Source of the DNA: Paenibacillus sp. JQZ6Y-1
Lineage (GTDB): Bacteria; Bacillota; Bacilli; Paenibacillales; Paenibacillaceae
Assembly: GCF_040719145.1 (NCBI RefSeq)
Contig: NZ_JBFDUZ010000005.1
Coordinates: 186,001-250,000, forward strand
Length of the DNA: 64,000 bases
Reading direction: 5' to 3'
A program made the translations under genes and the position numbers. Of this stretch, positions 16,832-25,783 are shown piece by piece; the first letter of the stretch is position 1; each line of letters starts with the position of its first letter. Under the pieces are notes generated by a model, which ran no database searches, was not told the DNA's origin, and was given only the letters and a program-made list of their open reading frames with translations.

Positions 16832-18361
16832 ATGAGCAATTCCGCAGCGACAACCAGCGGCAATCTGACCATGACCGGCATTTTCAAATCCTTCGCCAAC
16901 GTACCGGCGCTGCAGGATGTGGATTTTCAATTGCACAGCGGCGAGATTCATGCGCTGCTCGGCGCGAATGGCGCAGGCAAGAGTACACTGATGAAAATAT
17001 TGTCCGGTGCCTACACGTCAGACAAAGGCAGCATTTTGATCGACGGCAGCGAAGTGGTTATCGATTCACCCGCAGCCGCCAAACAAGCCGGCATCCAGTG
17101 CGTCTATCAGGAGGTCGATACCTCGCTGATTCCGCAGCTGTCGGTAGCGGAAAATATTTTGCTGGATCAGCTGATCTCTTCCGGTGGCAGTCCTGTGCTG
17201 AACTGGAAAAAGCTATACAACGAGGCAGATGCTATTTTAAAACGGCTGGGCTTTGCGATCTCAGCGCGTCGTCAGGTGAGCGAATTGACGCTGGCGGAAA
17301 AGCAGCTCGTGCTAATCGCCCGCGTCATGGCGGAGCAAGCACGCTTTGTCATTTTGGATGAGCCGACGGCGCCGCTTAGTATTGAAGAAGCGGAACGGTT
17401 GTTCACGATTATGCAGGAGCTAAAATCACAGGGCATCGGGGTCATCTTCATCTCGCACCGTTTGCCGGAGATTTTCCGAGTGTGTGACCGCATTACCGTG
17501 ATGCGCGACGGTCGCCGAGTAAGCACACTCCCAGCGGCAGAAACCAATCCAAACGATGTGGTGCATTCCATGCTGGGACGCGCATTTGAAGAGGAATATC
17601 CGAAGGTATTTACCGAGATCGGAGAGCCGATTCTGACCGTGCGCAATCTGGCGGCAGGGCGGCATGTGCAGGATGTGAGTTTGGAAGTAAACAGCGGCGA
17701 GATTGTTGCCATCGTCGGGCTGGTGGGCGCAGGCAAAACGGAGCTGTCCAAGCTGCTGTTCGGTGCGGATGTACCGGAGCAAGGCAGTATCGAGCTGAAT
17801 GGCAAAAAGCTGCGTATCCGCACGCCGCAGCAAGCGATCTCCGCCGGAATCGTGTTGGTGCCGGAAGAACGGCGCAAGGAAGGTATTTTGGTCAAGGAAT
17901 CGGTACTGCACAATCTGAGTCTGCCTATTTTGCAGAAAATCACATCACTTGGCATCGTCTCGGGCAAAGCGGAACGCAAGCACGGCAGCGGTCTAGTATC
18001 TGCGTTAGGCATCAAGGCAGCATCCGATCAGCAGCTCACCGGCTATCTCAGTGGCGGGAATCAGCAAAAGGTCGCTATCGGGAAATGGATGGAGACCAAC
18101 GCGCATGTATATGTACTCGACGAGCCGACCAAGGGCGTTGATGTGGGCGCGAAGCGCGATATTTTCCGTGTAATCGGCGGCTTGGCGCAGCAGGGCAAAG
18201 GCATCCTGTATCTCACCTGCGAATTTGAGGAAGCACTTGGACTTGCCGACCGCATTCTCGTCATGTGCGACGGTCGGATTACGAAAACCTTTGCCTACGG
18301 CGAAGCATCTCATGAGGATTTACTATACTACGCCAGCGCAGGCCGGGAGGAACTTGTATGA
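16832..18361 (+). CDS. Sugar ABC transporter ATP-binding protein, RbsA type with two ATPase domains
   Basis: The 509-residue protein has two fused ABC modules. The first has Walker A GANGAGKST near 48, Walker B FVILDEPTAPLS and a degenerate signature (LTLAEKQ). The second has GLVGAGKTE near 300, a good LSGGNQQKV signature and VYVLDEPTKGVD. One consensus and one degenerate signature is usual for RbsA/MglA. ATG 16832 has GAAAGGGG 9-15 nt upstream. It powers the importer; its last 4 nt overlap the permease start (ATGA), so the two are translationally coupled. Confidence 0.92.
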   Translation: MSNSAATTSGNLTMTGIFKSFANVPALQDVDFQLHSGEIHALLGANGAGKSTLMKILSGAYTSDKGSILIDGSEVVIDSPAAAKQAGIQCVYQEVDTSLIPQLSVAENILLDQLISSGGSPVLNWKKLYNEADAILKRLGFAISARRQVSELTLAEKQLVLIARVMAEQARFVILDEPTAPLSIEEAERLFTIMQELKSQGIGVIFISHRLPEIFRVCDRITVMRDGRRVSTLPAAETNPNDVVHSMLGRAFEEEYPKVFTEIGEPILTVRNLAAGRHVQDVSLEVNSGEIVAIVGLVGAGKTELSKLLFGADVPEQGSIELNGKKLRIRTPQQAISAGIVLVPEERRKEGILVKESVLHNLSLPILQKITSLGIVSGKAERKHGSGLVSALGIKAASDQQLTGYLSGGNQQKVAIGKWMETNAHVYVLDEPTKGVDVGAKRDIFRVIGGLAQQGKGILYLTCEFEEALGLADRILVMCDGRITKTFAYGEASHEDLLYYASAGREELV

Positions 18362-19344
18362 AACACCAACTCGCCCAATTCTCATATCGTTACGGAGCGC
18401 TGATCTTTATCGGTCTGGTACTGGTCTTCTTCTCCGTCTATAATACGCATTTCTTTACGTACAACAATATTACTGATATTTTGCGTTCGATCTCGATTGT
18501 GACGTTTGTGGCAATCGGTATTACGATCTCGCTTACGGTAGACGGCTTTGATCTGTCCGCAGGCTCTACCGTCTCGCTCACAACCGTTGTCACCGCAGCG
18601 ATGATGGTATGGTATCAAATGCCGCTGATCGCTGTTATCATCGTGCCGCTCATTCTGGGCGCACTGGTCGGCTTGCTGAACTCGCTGTTAATTGTGAAAA
18701 TTCGGATTCCCGATCTGCTGGCAACACTGGCAGTGATGTACATCATTAGCGGGATTCATCGTACGTATACAAAAGGCTATGCCATTTACAACAATATGCA
18801 GTTTCAGGATGGCACGAAGGCGCCGGGCGTGATGTTGGATTCCTTCCTTTGGATCGGGCAAGGGCGTCTGCTCGGGATTCCATTCCCTGTAATTCTGATG
18901 ATTCTAGCTGTGATCGGCATGCACCTATTCTTCAAATACACACGTGGTGGTCGTCAGATGATCATGACCGGCAGTAACGAGGAAGCTGCACGTCTGTCAG
19001 GTCTGCGCGTGAATCGCATTCGCACACTGGCATATGTCGCTTCTGGTATCTTCGCTGCGGTCGGTGGGATTCTGTTCGCAGCACGCGTCGGTTCCGGTCA
19101 AGTCGATGCCGGTTCGTCGATGCAAATGGACGCGCTTGCGGCGGTATTCGTTGGTTATTCGGTCTTCGGCGCAGGTCGTCCAAATGTGATCGGAACCTTT
19201 TTCGGAGCGGTATTGATGGGCATTCTCGTGAACGGTATGACCATGCTGAATGTGCAGTATTATGCGACAGATATTATCAAAGGCGCAGTACTGGTACTGG
19301 CGCTGGCAGTCACCTTTATCCATCGGGCAAGACAGAAGGTATAA
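18358..19344 (+). CDS. Sugar ABC transporter permease, RbsC type
   Basis: A 328-residue membrane protein with 8-10 membrane segments. The RbsC-family DLSAGSTVSL (near 63), RIPDLLATLAVMYIISG and GSNEEAARLSGLRV (the ATPase coupling loop near 203) are present. It forms the channel of the importer, presumably as a homodimer. It overlaps the ATPase gene by 4 nt and is followed after 24 nt by mtnK. Confidence 0.92.
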   Translation: MKHQLAQFSYRYGALIFIGLVLVFFSVYNTHFFTYNNITDILRSISIVTFVAIGITISLTVDGFDLSAGSTVSLTTVVTAAMMVWYQMPLIAVIIVPLILGALVGLLNSLLIVKIRIPDLLATLAVMYIISGIHRTYTKGYAIYNNMQFQDGTKAPGVMLDSFLWIGQGRLLGIPFPVILMILAVIGMHLFFKYTRGGRQMIMTGSNEEAARLSGLRVNRIRTLAYVASGIFAAVGGILFAARVGSGQVDAGSSMQMDALAAVFVGYSVFGAGRPNVIGTFFGAVLMGILVNGMTMLNVQYYATDIIKGAVLVLALAVTFIHRARQKV

Positions 19345-19368
19345 CATTTTATCAGGAGGGAATGCGTG

Positions 19369-20583
19369 ATGAGCACACCTGCTACCAATACGTATGAAGC
19401 ATTGAATGAACAGACCGCGATAGAACTGGCGGTGAAGCTGAATCTGTTTCCTACGGATGCCAAGCTGTCCTGCCGCGAGATCGGCGATGGCAACCTGAAT
19501 CTAGTATTTCATATTACCGAGCCGTCCACCGGACGAGGCAGCATTATTAAGCAAGCACTGCCGTATGTACGCGTGATCGGGGAAGGCTGGCCGCTGACAC
19601 TGGATCGGGCGCGAATGGAGAGCGAAGCGTTACGAATCTTTGCTCGGTATGCCCCGGACTACGTGCCGCAGGTATATTATACTGACGAGCAGTATGCAAT
19701 TACAGTAATGGAAGACTTATCCCATCTGACAATCGTGCGTACCGGATTTGCCGAAGGCGCAGTCTATCCGCTGCTATCTCAACATATCGGCGAATATCTG
19801 GCGCAAACGCTGTACGGCACGTCGGACTTTGCATTAGGTGCGGAGGCACGGCGCGAGCTGGCATTACAATTTCATAATCCAGAGCTGTGCAAAATTACAG
19901 AGAATTTTGTGTTTACCTATCCGCTGATCGACGATGAAAGTAATGACGTCGAACCCGGCTTGCAGCAGCTAGCACAGCAATTGTGGCAAGATCAGGCATT
20001 GCTATTGGAAGGCGCCAAATTGAAGCGTCACTTCATGACGTCTGCCGAAGCACTGCTGCATGGAGATCTGCATACCGGTAGTATCTTTGCCAGTGATGAG
20101 GAGACGAAGGTGATTGATCCTGAGTTTGCCTTTTATGGTCCTGTCGGTTATGACATTGGTCTGTTTATCTCCAATACGCTACTGTCTGCTCTAGCGCGTC
20201 AGGATGATAGCCGTGAGCTGCTGCTGAATCATGTGCTAACGGTGTGGGACGTGTTCTCCACTCGTTACCGTGAGCTGTGGCAGCAGAATAATCAGGAGTA
20301 TTTTGCCAATGTGCCGGGGTTGGTGGAGGATCAGCTACAGCATATTTTGGAAGATACGGTAGGCTTTGCGGGCAGCGAGATGATGCGACGTGTGATCGGA
20401 CTCGCCCATGCCAAGGATATTGAAGCTATCGGCGATGACGAAAAGCGTCTGCATATCAAGTCCAGTGCTGCTCTGCTAGCACGCGATTTTATCGTGAACC
20501 GCAGCCGTTATCGCACTGCACAGCAGATCGTCGATGCACTACAGCAGGCAGATCAAGGTGTTCCTATCCATATCCATCCATAA
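19369..20583 (+). CDS. mtnK: S-methyl-5-thioribose kinase
   Basis: This 404-residue protein is a clear MtnK: GDGNLNLVFHI near 40 (nucleotide loop), the family-specific LPYVRVIGEGWPLTLDRARMESEAL near 65, the catalytic loop LLHGDLHTGSIF near 228 and DPEFAFYGPVGYDIG near 248 (metal-binding Asp). It phosphorylates methylthioribose at O1 in the methionine salvage pathway. AGGAGGG is 8 nt before ATG 19369. It is the last gene of the importer operon. The next pathway gene, mtnA, is not in this window. Confidence 0.93.
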   Translation: MSTPATNTYEALNEQTAIELAVKLNLFPTDAKLSCREIGDGNLNLVFHITEPSTGRGSIIKQALPYVRVIGEGWPLTLDRARMESEALRIFARYAPDYVPQVYYTDEQYAITVMEDLSHLTIVRTGFAEGAVYPLLSQHIGEYLAQTLYGTSDFALGAEARRELALQFHNPELCKITENFVFTYPLIDDESNDVEPGLQQLAQQLWQDQALLLEGAKLKRHFMTSAEALLHGDLHTGSIFASDEETKVIDPEFAFYGPVGYDIGLFISNTLLSALARQDDSRELLLNHVLTVWDVFSTRYRELWQQNNQEYFANVPGLVEDQLQHILEDTVGFAGSEMMRRVIGLAHAKDIEAIGDDEKRLHIKSSAALLARDFIVNRSRYRTAQQIVDALQQADQGVPIHIHP

Positions 20584-20619
20584 AAAAGAGGAGAGTGCGA
20601 TGCGCTCTCCTCTTTTTTT
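20582..20619 (+). terminator. Terminator of the importer-mtnK operon
   Basis: Perfect 11-bp arms AAAGAGGAGAG / CTCTCCTCTTT with a T-run, starting at the mtnK stop codon. Confidence 0.93.
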
Positions 20620-20647
20620 GTTGATCATATTCGTTTTTATTCCTCTA

Positions 20648-20698
20648 TCATGCTCAGACCTATGTCATGCTCAGACTCATATCATGCTCAAACCCATC
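20648..20698. repeat. Three tandem 17-nt repeats
   Basis: TCATGCTCAGACCTATG, TCATGCTCAGACTCATA and TCATGCTCAAACCCATC follow each other with no gap. No coding role is apparent. Confidence 0.7.
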
Positions 20699-20837
20699 TC
20701 CCCATTAGATTTGAAAGGTAAGATACATTCACATATAGCGACATTGGATGATAGTTGAATAGTTTTTACAGTGGTTGATACTACATGTACAATAAATGGA
20801 AACGATCGCAGTTCAGGAATGGAGGATTTTGATACAT

Positions 20838-21167
20838 ATGTCGATATATCATCCGAAAATCGTGTTTCCTATGATTGCCCTTGTGGTTTGGATCACTGTT
20901 ATGATTTTGTTTGGCGTTGTATCCCATTTCTCTTTGGGCGGTTTCTGTTTATGTATTCAGGGTCTATGCTTCTATCTATATGAGTCAAAGCAAAAGAAGA
21001 AACCATCACTAGCTATATTGGGTATTACTTTTGCAATTGTTCATGCGATCAATGCTTGGTATTTGGAATCTTCAAGTGTACCATTCAAACTATTCGTAAT
21101 CTTATTTTCATTAGCATGTGTATATGTGTTTGTGAATATGATCCGAGAAACTAACTATGCAAAATGA
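20838..21167 (+). CDS. Small membrane protein of unknown function
   Basis: A 109-residue protein with three or four hydrophobic segments (about residues 8-27, 28-45, 58-72 and 80-100) and a charged KQKKKPS turn near 50. I do not recognise a family. GGAGG at 20821-20825 is 12 nt before the ATG, a somewhat long gap. The gene is A+T-rich and stands alone between the mtnK terminator and the small-peptide locus. Confidence 0.55.
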   Translation: MSIYHPKIVFPMIALVVWITVMILFGVVSHFSLGGFCLCIQGLCFYLYESKQKKKPSLAILGITFAIVHAINAWYLESSSVPFKLFVILFSLACVYVFVNMIRETNYAK

Positions 21168-21284
21168 TATATCCATCTTTAAAGAAAGAGAAGATGACCG
21201 TTCTACAACCTAAAACAAAATAGAATATATCCTCAATCTTTTTTACTTTTTTGCGTAAATATATAACGTATATAAGATATATCA

Positions 21285-21293
21285 TGTTATAAT
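21285..21293 (+). promoter_or_regulatory. Extended -10 promoter of the 46-residue peptide gene
   Basis: TGTTATAAT is an extended -10 (TGN-TATAAT). No good -35 is seen, which is acceptable for this promoter class. The transcript would start near 21300 with a ~60-nt structured leader. Confidence 0.6.
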
Positions 21294-21360
21294 AAAAGCC
21301 GGATGATCAAGTGTCCGGCGGTACACGACACGGCATCGCAGCCCGAAAGGGGGTGACGCC

Positions 21361-21501
21361 ATGTCATATTTTGATTTCGTATTCGGTTTGTTAAATGTAG
21401 GGATTCGGGCTGCACAATTTTTGTATATTGTGCTGAAAATACGCTCTTTTCTACAAACAAGCAAATCTGAGAACGAAGACAAGAAAAACCGCCGGTCGTA
21501 A
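21361..21501 (+). CDS. 46-residue hydrophobic peptide, candidate type I toxin
   Basis: The peptide begins MSYFDFVFGLLNVGIRAAQF, has one membrane segment (about 3-26) and ends with a highly charged tail (SENEDKKNRRS). An excellent ribosome site AAAGGGGGT is 6-7 nt before the ATG. The leader segment GCAGCCCGAA (21338-21347), touching the ribosome site, is perfectly complementary to TTCGGGCTGC inside the gene (21404-21413), so long-range pairing could hide it. Size, topology, Lys-rich tail and the convergent antisense signals downstream are the pattern of type I toxins such as BsrG or TxpA, although the sequence is not one I recognise. A leaderless bacteriocin or a regulatory membrane peptide are alternatives. 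Confidence 0.6.
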   Translation: MSYFDFVFGLLNVGIRAAQFLYIVLKIRSFLQTSKSENEDKKNRRS

Positions 21502-21531
21502 GAGGTGACTACTCTAACCGGCGATTTTCTT
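21481..21531. terminator. Bidirectional hairpin at the end of the peptide gene
   Basis: AAGAAAAACCGCCGGT (21481-21496) pairs with ACCGGCGATTTTCTT (21517-21531) with one mismatch or bulge. The stem contains the last codons and stop, and it has T-rich tracts on both sides. Confidence 0.65.
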
Positions 21532-21584
21532 GTGTCGAATGATTACAAGCGATCGCCGTGTATGTCCGCCGATCTGTCATCCAG

Positions 21585-21615
21585 CCTGTGATGTTAGCGC
21601 ATCACAGGTTTTTTT
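21585..21615 (+). terminator. Strong terminator downstream of the peptide locus
   Basis: Perfect 9-bp arms CCTGTGATG / CATCACAGG, 6-nt loop and seven T. Confidence 0.9.
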
Positions 21616-21818
21616 GTTTGATAATAGTATTATAACGCACTTCATTGCGTATTTAAACAGATTTATCATAAAACGTTCATTATCTTTTATCATTTCCATT
21701 ATTACTTTGCAGCTTGCCGATTTGTTTCAGAGGGAACGAACAAACGATAGTATACTCGTACTGATATTGTTCTATATACGGATGATTATACTCCTACCTA
21801 GGCGCTTAATAGGACTGA

Positions 21819-23330
21819 TCAACTCTGCGCGATCGTAATCGCCGCATCTTCATCCAGCAAGGCTTGATTGTTCTGGATGACCTGCTCACCGGATTTTAGA
21901 CCTTTGGAGATCAGCGTTTGAGAACCAGTTGTGGAAGCGATAGTGACTTCTTTGCGTATCGCTTTGCCATTAGCAGCAACGTACACATACGATTTGTCGC
22001 CATCTTTGACAACCGCTTTGGTTGGGATGATGATGCCGGATTTGGAATCTTTACCGATAAAGCTGACGTCAGCCAGCATTCCCGTTTTGAGTTTTCCATC
22101 GGCATTGGATACCGTTACCTGTACTGGATAGCCATTGCCGCTATCATCCAGTGGATTGATCAGCTTCACTTTTCCAGTAGCAATCAGACCGGAGGACGAT
22201 ACATTAACCTGCACCTGATCGCCTTTTTGAATACCATTAATCTGGTCAGCTGGAATGTAGATCAGAATATTGACGGTATTCAGATTGGCAATTACGAGCG
22301 ATGCGGTTCCGGTTGGCGTCATCTCGCCAGACTCGATATTTTTGGTTACGATGATACCATTAATTGGTGATTCCACAACTGCGTTATCCAGCGCATCGCG
22401 GGCAATATCGACATTCACCTGTGCCTGCTTGAGCTTTTGCTGACTCGCTTCAATGCCTGCGGTGCTTTGCGATACTTCCAATTGACGCTGCGCATTGCTA
22501 TAGCCGTCGTTCGCGTTGGCATAGCTGCTAGTTGCGTTATTGTACGCTTCACGGGCAGTGGTCAGTGCCTTTTGCGTGGTGGCGATATTGTTCTGCGCTG
22601 CTGCCAGTTGTTCTTCAGCATTGGCTTTGGCGTTGACTGCATTATCGTAGGCGGTCTGGGCGCTGCTAACGGCGGATTGTGCTTTTTCCAGATCAGCTTG
22701 TGTAGCCAGCCCGTTATCCAACAGCGACTGAGTACGTGTCTGGGTAGCCTGCGCCGTCTTTAAGGCTTCCTGCGTTTGTTTGATCGTATTGCCCGCCGTG
22801 GATACGCCAGTTTGTGCTGTTTTCAAGGCTGTATTCGCCTGATTCACTGATGCTTGCGCTTGATTGATGCCGCTCTCTGCTTGGGTGATTGCACTTTTGG
22901 ATGAAATCACGCCGCTTTTCGAGCTGACGACGCCGGAATTGGCAGATACCATACCGGATTCGCGGGAGCTTTCTGCGGTTTTGATGCCAGCGGAGGCTGC
23001 TTCGGCGTCGGATTGAGCGATCTTGAGTTTATTTTGCAGATCGTCATCCTCCAGCTTGAACAACACCTGACCCGGTTTTACCGGTGTGCCAACATCGACG
23101 GAGACGGCGGAGATTTTGCCGCTCATTTTCGGTACGATATTGACCGTTTCAGACGGATTGACGGTACCCGTGTAGATTTCACCCTGACCAATCTGACCCT
23201 GCTGAGCAGAAGCGACTTTGACCGTCACCTTCATCGGAGATGCCGCTTGGTTACTGGTAGAACAGCCTGCCAGCATGACGGTACTAAGTACCAGTGCGGC
23301 AGCAGTCATTTCCCATTTTCTTGTTCTCAT
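21819..23330 (-). CDS. HlyD-type efflux adaptor lipoprotein with long coiled coil
   Basis: This 503-residue membrane-fusion protein has a lipoprotein signal (VMLAGC, Cys23), an N-terminal half-lipoyl part (GKISAVSVDVGTPVKPGQVLFKLEDDD near 75), a very long Ala/Gln/Ser-rich helical hairpin at ~105-320 with repeated Q-A-x-x heptads, the second half-lipoyl part (VESPINGIIVTKNIESGEM near 325) and beta-barrel domains to the end. Such adaptors normally work with ABC (MacB) or RND pumps; here the only pump nearby is an MFS exporter. ATG 23330 has GAAAGGG upstream. It is the last gene of the padR operon, 169 nt after the MFS gene. Confidence 0.87.
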   Translation of the reverse strand: MRTRKWEMTAAALVLSTVMLAGCSTSNQAASPMKVTVKVASAQQGQIGQGEIYTGTVNPSETVNIVPKMSGKISAVSVDVGTPVKPGQVLFKLEDDDLQNKLKIAQSDAEAASAGIKTAESSRESGMVSANSGVVSSKSGVISSKSAITQAESGINQAQASVNQANTALKTAQTGVSTAGNTIKQTQEALKTAQATQTRTQSLLDNGLATQADLEKAQSAVSSAQTAYDNAVNAKANAEEQLAAAQNNIATTQKALTTAREAYNNATSSYANANDGYSNAQRQLEVSQSTAGIEASQQKLKQAQVNVDIARDALDNAVVESPINGIIVTKNIESGEMTPTGTASLVIANLNTVNILIYIPADQINGIQKGDQVQVNVSSSGLIATGKVKLINPLDDSGNGYPVQVTVSNADGKLKTGMLADVSFIGKDSKSGIIIPTKAVVKDGDKSYVYVAANGKAIRKEVTIASTTGSQTLISKGLKSGEQVIQNNQALLDEDAAITIAQS

Positions 23331-23499
23331 GGCTCGTTTCCCTTTCCTTCTGTAATGATACATATCTTCTATCGCCATAGGCTTGGATTGAAATAGGAAT
23401 ATCCTTGCGCTTCTATAGGCGTTCACATGCGACTAGGATACATACAAAGCTGCAAATCATGCGTAGGATCGACTTCATATGGCATAGATATTGGCTTGC

Positions 23500-25068
23500 T
23501 TATACCTGCGCCTGAACTTCTTCCGTCAGCGGCATTTCCTTGTTCTTCGGTTTTCGTTTCCCACCGAGGAATAAGAACATGAGTGGGATGCAGCAGAATA
23601 ACGGAATGGACGACAGTAAGAAGGTATCGGCGATCCCACGCGAATACGCATCTAACGAGATCAGCCCCGTTGCGCTGGACAGCCATGAGCTGCCAAGTAC
23701 GGATTGCAAGTACTGTCCGCCCTCAACCGTGATCGACTCGGCAATATGCTGGCTATGGACAGCTGTACGATCCTGCATAATAAAGGTCAAAATAGCAATT
23801 GCCATCGAACCCGCCAGCGTACGGATCAGGTTGGAAGCAGCCGATGCGCTACTGACCTTCGCTGGCGACACTTCGTCCGCAATAGCATTCATACCGACCG
23901 TAGACAGCGGCATCAGACAAAGCCCGATCCCCATCCCGCGCATCACCATCACCGTTTCAAACCAGAGGCGGGACGTTTGTGGCGACAGCGTATGCAGATG
24001 GTATGTCATAAAGCTGGTTAAGGTCAGCCCGACCAGACAAAGCGGTACGATACCGATCTTGTCGACCAGCTTGCCTGCAATCGGCATCATAAGCGCCATC
24101 GCGACCGCCTGTGGTAGCAGGATCAGACCGGTTTGGATCGCAGAATTGGACTGCACACTTTGCAAAAATAACGGCGCCAAAAAAGTACCGCCCATCATGC
24201 CCATCATTACGAAGCTGGATGCGATGACACTGACCGTAAATTTATAGTTTTTAAATAACGATACATCAATAACGGCATTGTCCTTGCCACGCTCCACATA
24301 GATTAGGAACACAAGCGCCCAGAAGGAGATAAAGAATAAGCCGACGATTTTGAAAGATGTCCAGCCGGACGATGAACCGTTGGACAGTGCGTACAGTAAC
24401 GTTCCCGCACACGTTGCCGACAATAGAAATCCGGTTAGATCGAATTTGATCGGTTGGTTCTTCGGCGGCTCCTTGATCAGTACAAAGACCATCAGAATCG
24501 CAAACATCGCAATCGGCACACAAGCGATAAACAGAAAGCGCCAGTTGAACCATTCGATCAAATAACCGCTCAATGTCGGACCAATCGCTGGTGCTGCCAT
24601 TGCAGCAATCCCCCATAGACCAATTGCCAGTCCCACCTGCTCGCGCAGCATGATTTTATATACAATCGTCATACTAAGCGGCATAATCAGACCGCCGCCC
24701 AGACCCGCCAGAATACGCGCCATAATCAGCGACATATCATTCCAAGCAAACGCACAGATCAGCGTGCCAATCGTAAACACCGACAGTGCTAAAATCATAA
24801 ATTTCTTGTAGCCGATCCGCTGCTCCATAAAGCCAGTAATCGGCACGATAATACCGGAAGCAAGCGTATAGCCAGTAATCACCCATTGAATACGGGTCGT
24901 CGTCGATCCAAGATCGGTTGTAAGCTGCGGAATCGCAACGTTAATCAGACTATTGTTCAGAACAGCAACGAATGTACCAAGGACGATTGCCCAGAATGCA
25001 AACCAGCGTTCACGCGAGGTGAGATGTTCTGGACCGGCAGGAGCAGTACGTATAGCTTCAGATGACAT
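23500..25068 (-). CDS. DHA2-family MFS multidrug exporter (EmrB/QacA type)
   Basis: The 522-residue protein has 14 predicted membrane segments. Motif C-like GIAAMAAPAIGPTLSGYLIE (near 145) marks an antiporter, and NNSLINVAIPQLTTDLG in segment 1 and WVITGYTLASG in segment 2 are DHA2 signatures. It exports drugs or toxic metabolites with proton exchange. GGGGG lies ~10 nt before the start. The upstream gene encodes an EmrA-like adaptor and is only 15 nt away, so the two form an EmrAB-type pair. Confidence 0.92.
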   Translation of the reverse strand: MSSEAIRTAPAGPEHLTSRERWFAFWAIVLGTFVAVLNNSLINVAIPQLTTDLGSTTTRIQWVITGYTLASGIIVPITGFMEQRIGYKKFMILALSVFTIGTLICAFAWNDMSLIMARILAGLGGGLIMPLSMTIVYKIMLREQVGLAIGLWGIAAMAAPAIGPTLSGYLIEWFNWRFLFIACVPIAMFAILMVFVLIKEPPKNQPIKFDLTGFLLSATCAGTLLYALSNGSSSGWTSFKIVGLFFISFWALVFLIYVERGKDNAVIDVSLFKNYKFTVSVIASSFVMMGMMGGTFLAPLFLQSVQSNSAIQTGLILLPQAVAMALMMPIAGKLVDKIGIVPLCLVGLTLTSFMTYHLHTLSPQTSRLWFETVMVMRGMGIGLCLMPLSTVGMNAIADEVSPAKVSSASAASNLIRTLAGSMAIAILTFIMQDRTAVHSQHIAESITVEGGQYLQSVLGSSWLSSATGLISLDAYSRGIADTFLLSSIPLFCCIPLMFLFLGGKRKPKNKEMPLTEEVQAQV

Positions 25069-25083
25069 CGGTACGCCCCCTTT

Positions 25084-25737
25084 TTACGGTGTATGAATCT
25101 TCACTTCCACGTTGGTTCCGGGAATCAATTGCAGTCCTTCCGGTACGTTCAAAGCGATCTCAACCGGAATCCGCTGAGTGACTTTGTTAAAGTTACCGCT
25201 CGTATTGGTCGCCGGAATCACGGAAAAGACCGAGTTCGACGCTTGTCCAATCTTGCGCACCTTGCCTTGAATGATCTCATCACTCGCCGCATCCAGCGTA
25301 ATATCGACCAGCGCCCCCAGCTTGATGCGGCTAATGTCGGTTTCTTCGATATTGGTCGATACGTACAAATTGTTCAGATCCGCCATTACCGCGACCGTCG
25401 AGCTAGGCGAAGCGATTTCGTTTGTTTTGGAATACAGCTTGAGCACCGTGCCGTCAATTGGGGCGCGCAGTATTGATTTGCTAATGGCATCGGAGGTGAG
25501 ACCGGATACGTCCTGCTCGGCAATCGGTTCATTGCGCTTCAACGTGTCCCCTTCCTCTACATCAATATGCGTCAGCTTGGCTGTAATCTGCGGCATCACC
25601 TTATACTGGTCAGCCGTAATACGTGCGTCATCGCTCTTGATGTAATACGTTCCTTGGTACCAGTAATAGTAGCCGAGCGCCCCGCCACTAATGACTAATA
25701 ACGCGACCAATATCCATAATGTGAGCTTCTTCTTCAC
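25084..25737 (-). CDS. EmrA/HlyD-type efflux adaptor with short core
   Basis: This 217-residue protein has one N-terminal membrane helix (LTLWILVALLVISGGALGYYY) and then YYIKSDDARITADQYKVMPQITAKL, the usual EmrA opening. The two lipoyl halves (VEEGDTLKRNEPIAEQD near 62 and LRAPIDGTVLKLYSK near 90) are joined almost directly: the long coiled coil of EmrA is missing, as is common in Bacillota. GTG 25737 is chosen as the start because GAGG is 8 nt upstream. It follows padR and precedes the MFS exporter. Confidence 0.87.
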   Translation of the reverse strand: MKKKLTLWILVALLVISGGALGYYYWYQGTYYIKSDDARITADQYKVMPQITAKLTHIDVEEGDTLKRNEPIAEQDVSGLTSDAISKSILRAPIDGTVLKLYSKTNEIASPSSTVAVMADLNNLYVSTNIEETDISRIKLGALVDITLDAASDEIIQGKVRKIGQASNSVFSVIPATNTSGNFNKVTQRIPVEIALNVPEGLQLIPGTNVEVKIHTP

Positions 25738-25783
25738 TCTTTCCACCTCAAACCTGTATATTTTGCATCCATACGGATGTGGA

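Larger units (their letters stand above)
21475..21622 (-). ncRNA. Candidate antisense RNA (antitoxin) overlapping the 3' end of the peptide transcript
   Basis: A minus-strand promoter (TTTAAA 21652-21657, 17-nt spacer, TATAAT 21629-21634) would start an RNA near 21622. Going left it meets CGCCGGT ... ACCGGCG followed by GTTTTTCTTGT near 21480, a good terminator. The ~150-nt RNA would be antisense to the toxin mRNA tail. This is prediction from sequence only. Confidence 0.35.

Noticed and set aside
20534-20758. 74-codon plus-strand frame at the end of mtnK
   Set aside because: It begins inside mtnK, contains the mtnK terminator and runs through the 17-nt repeats.
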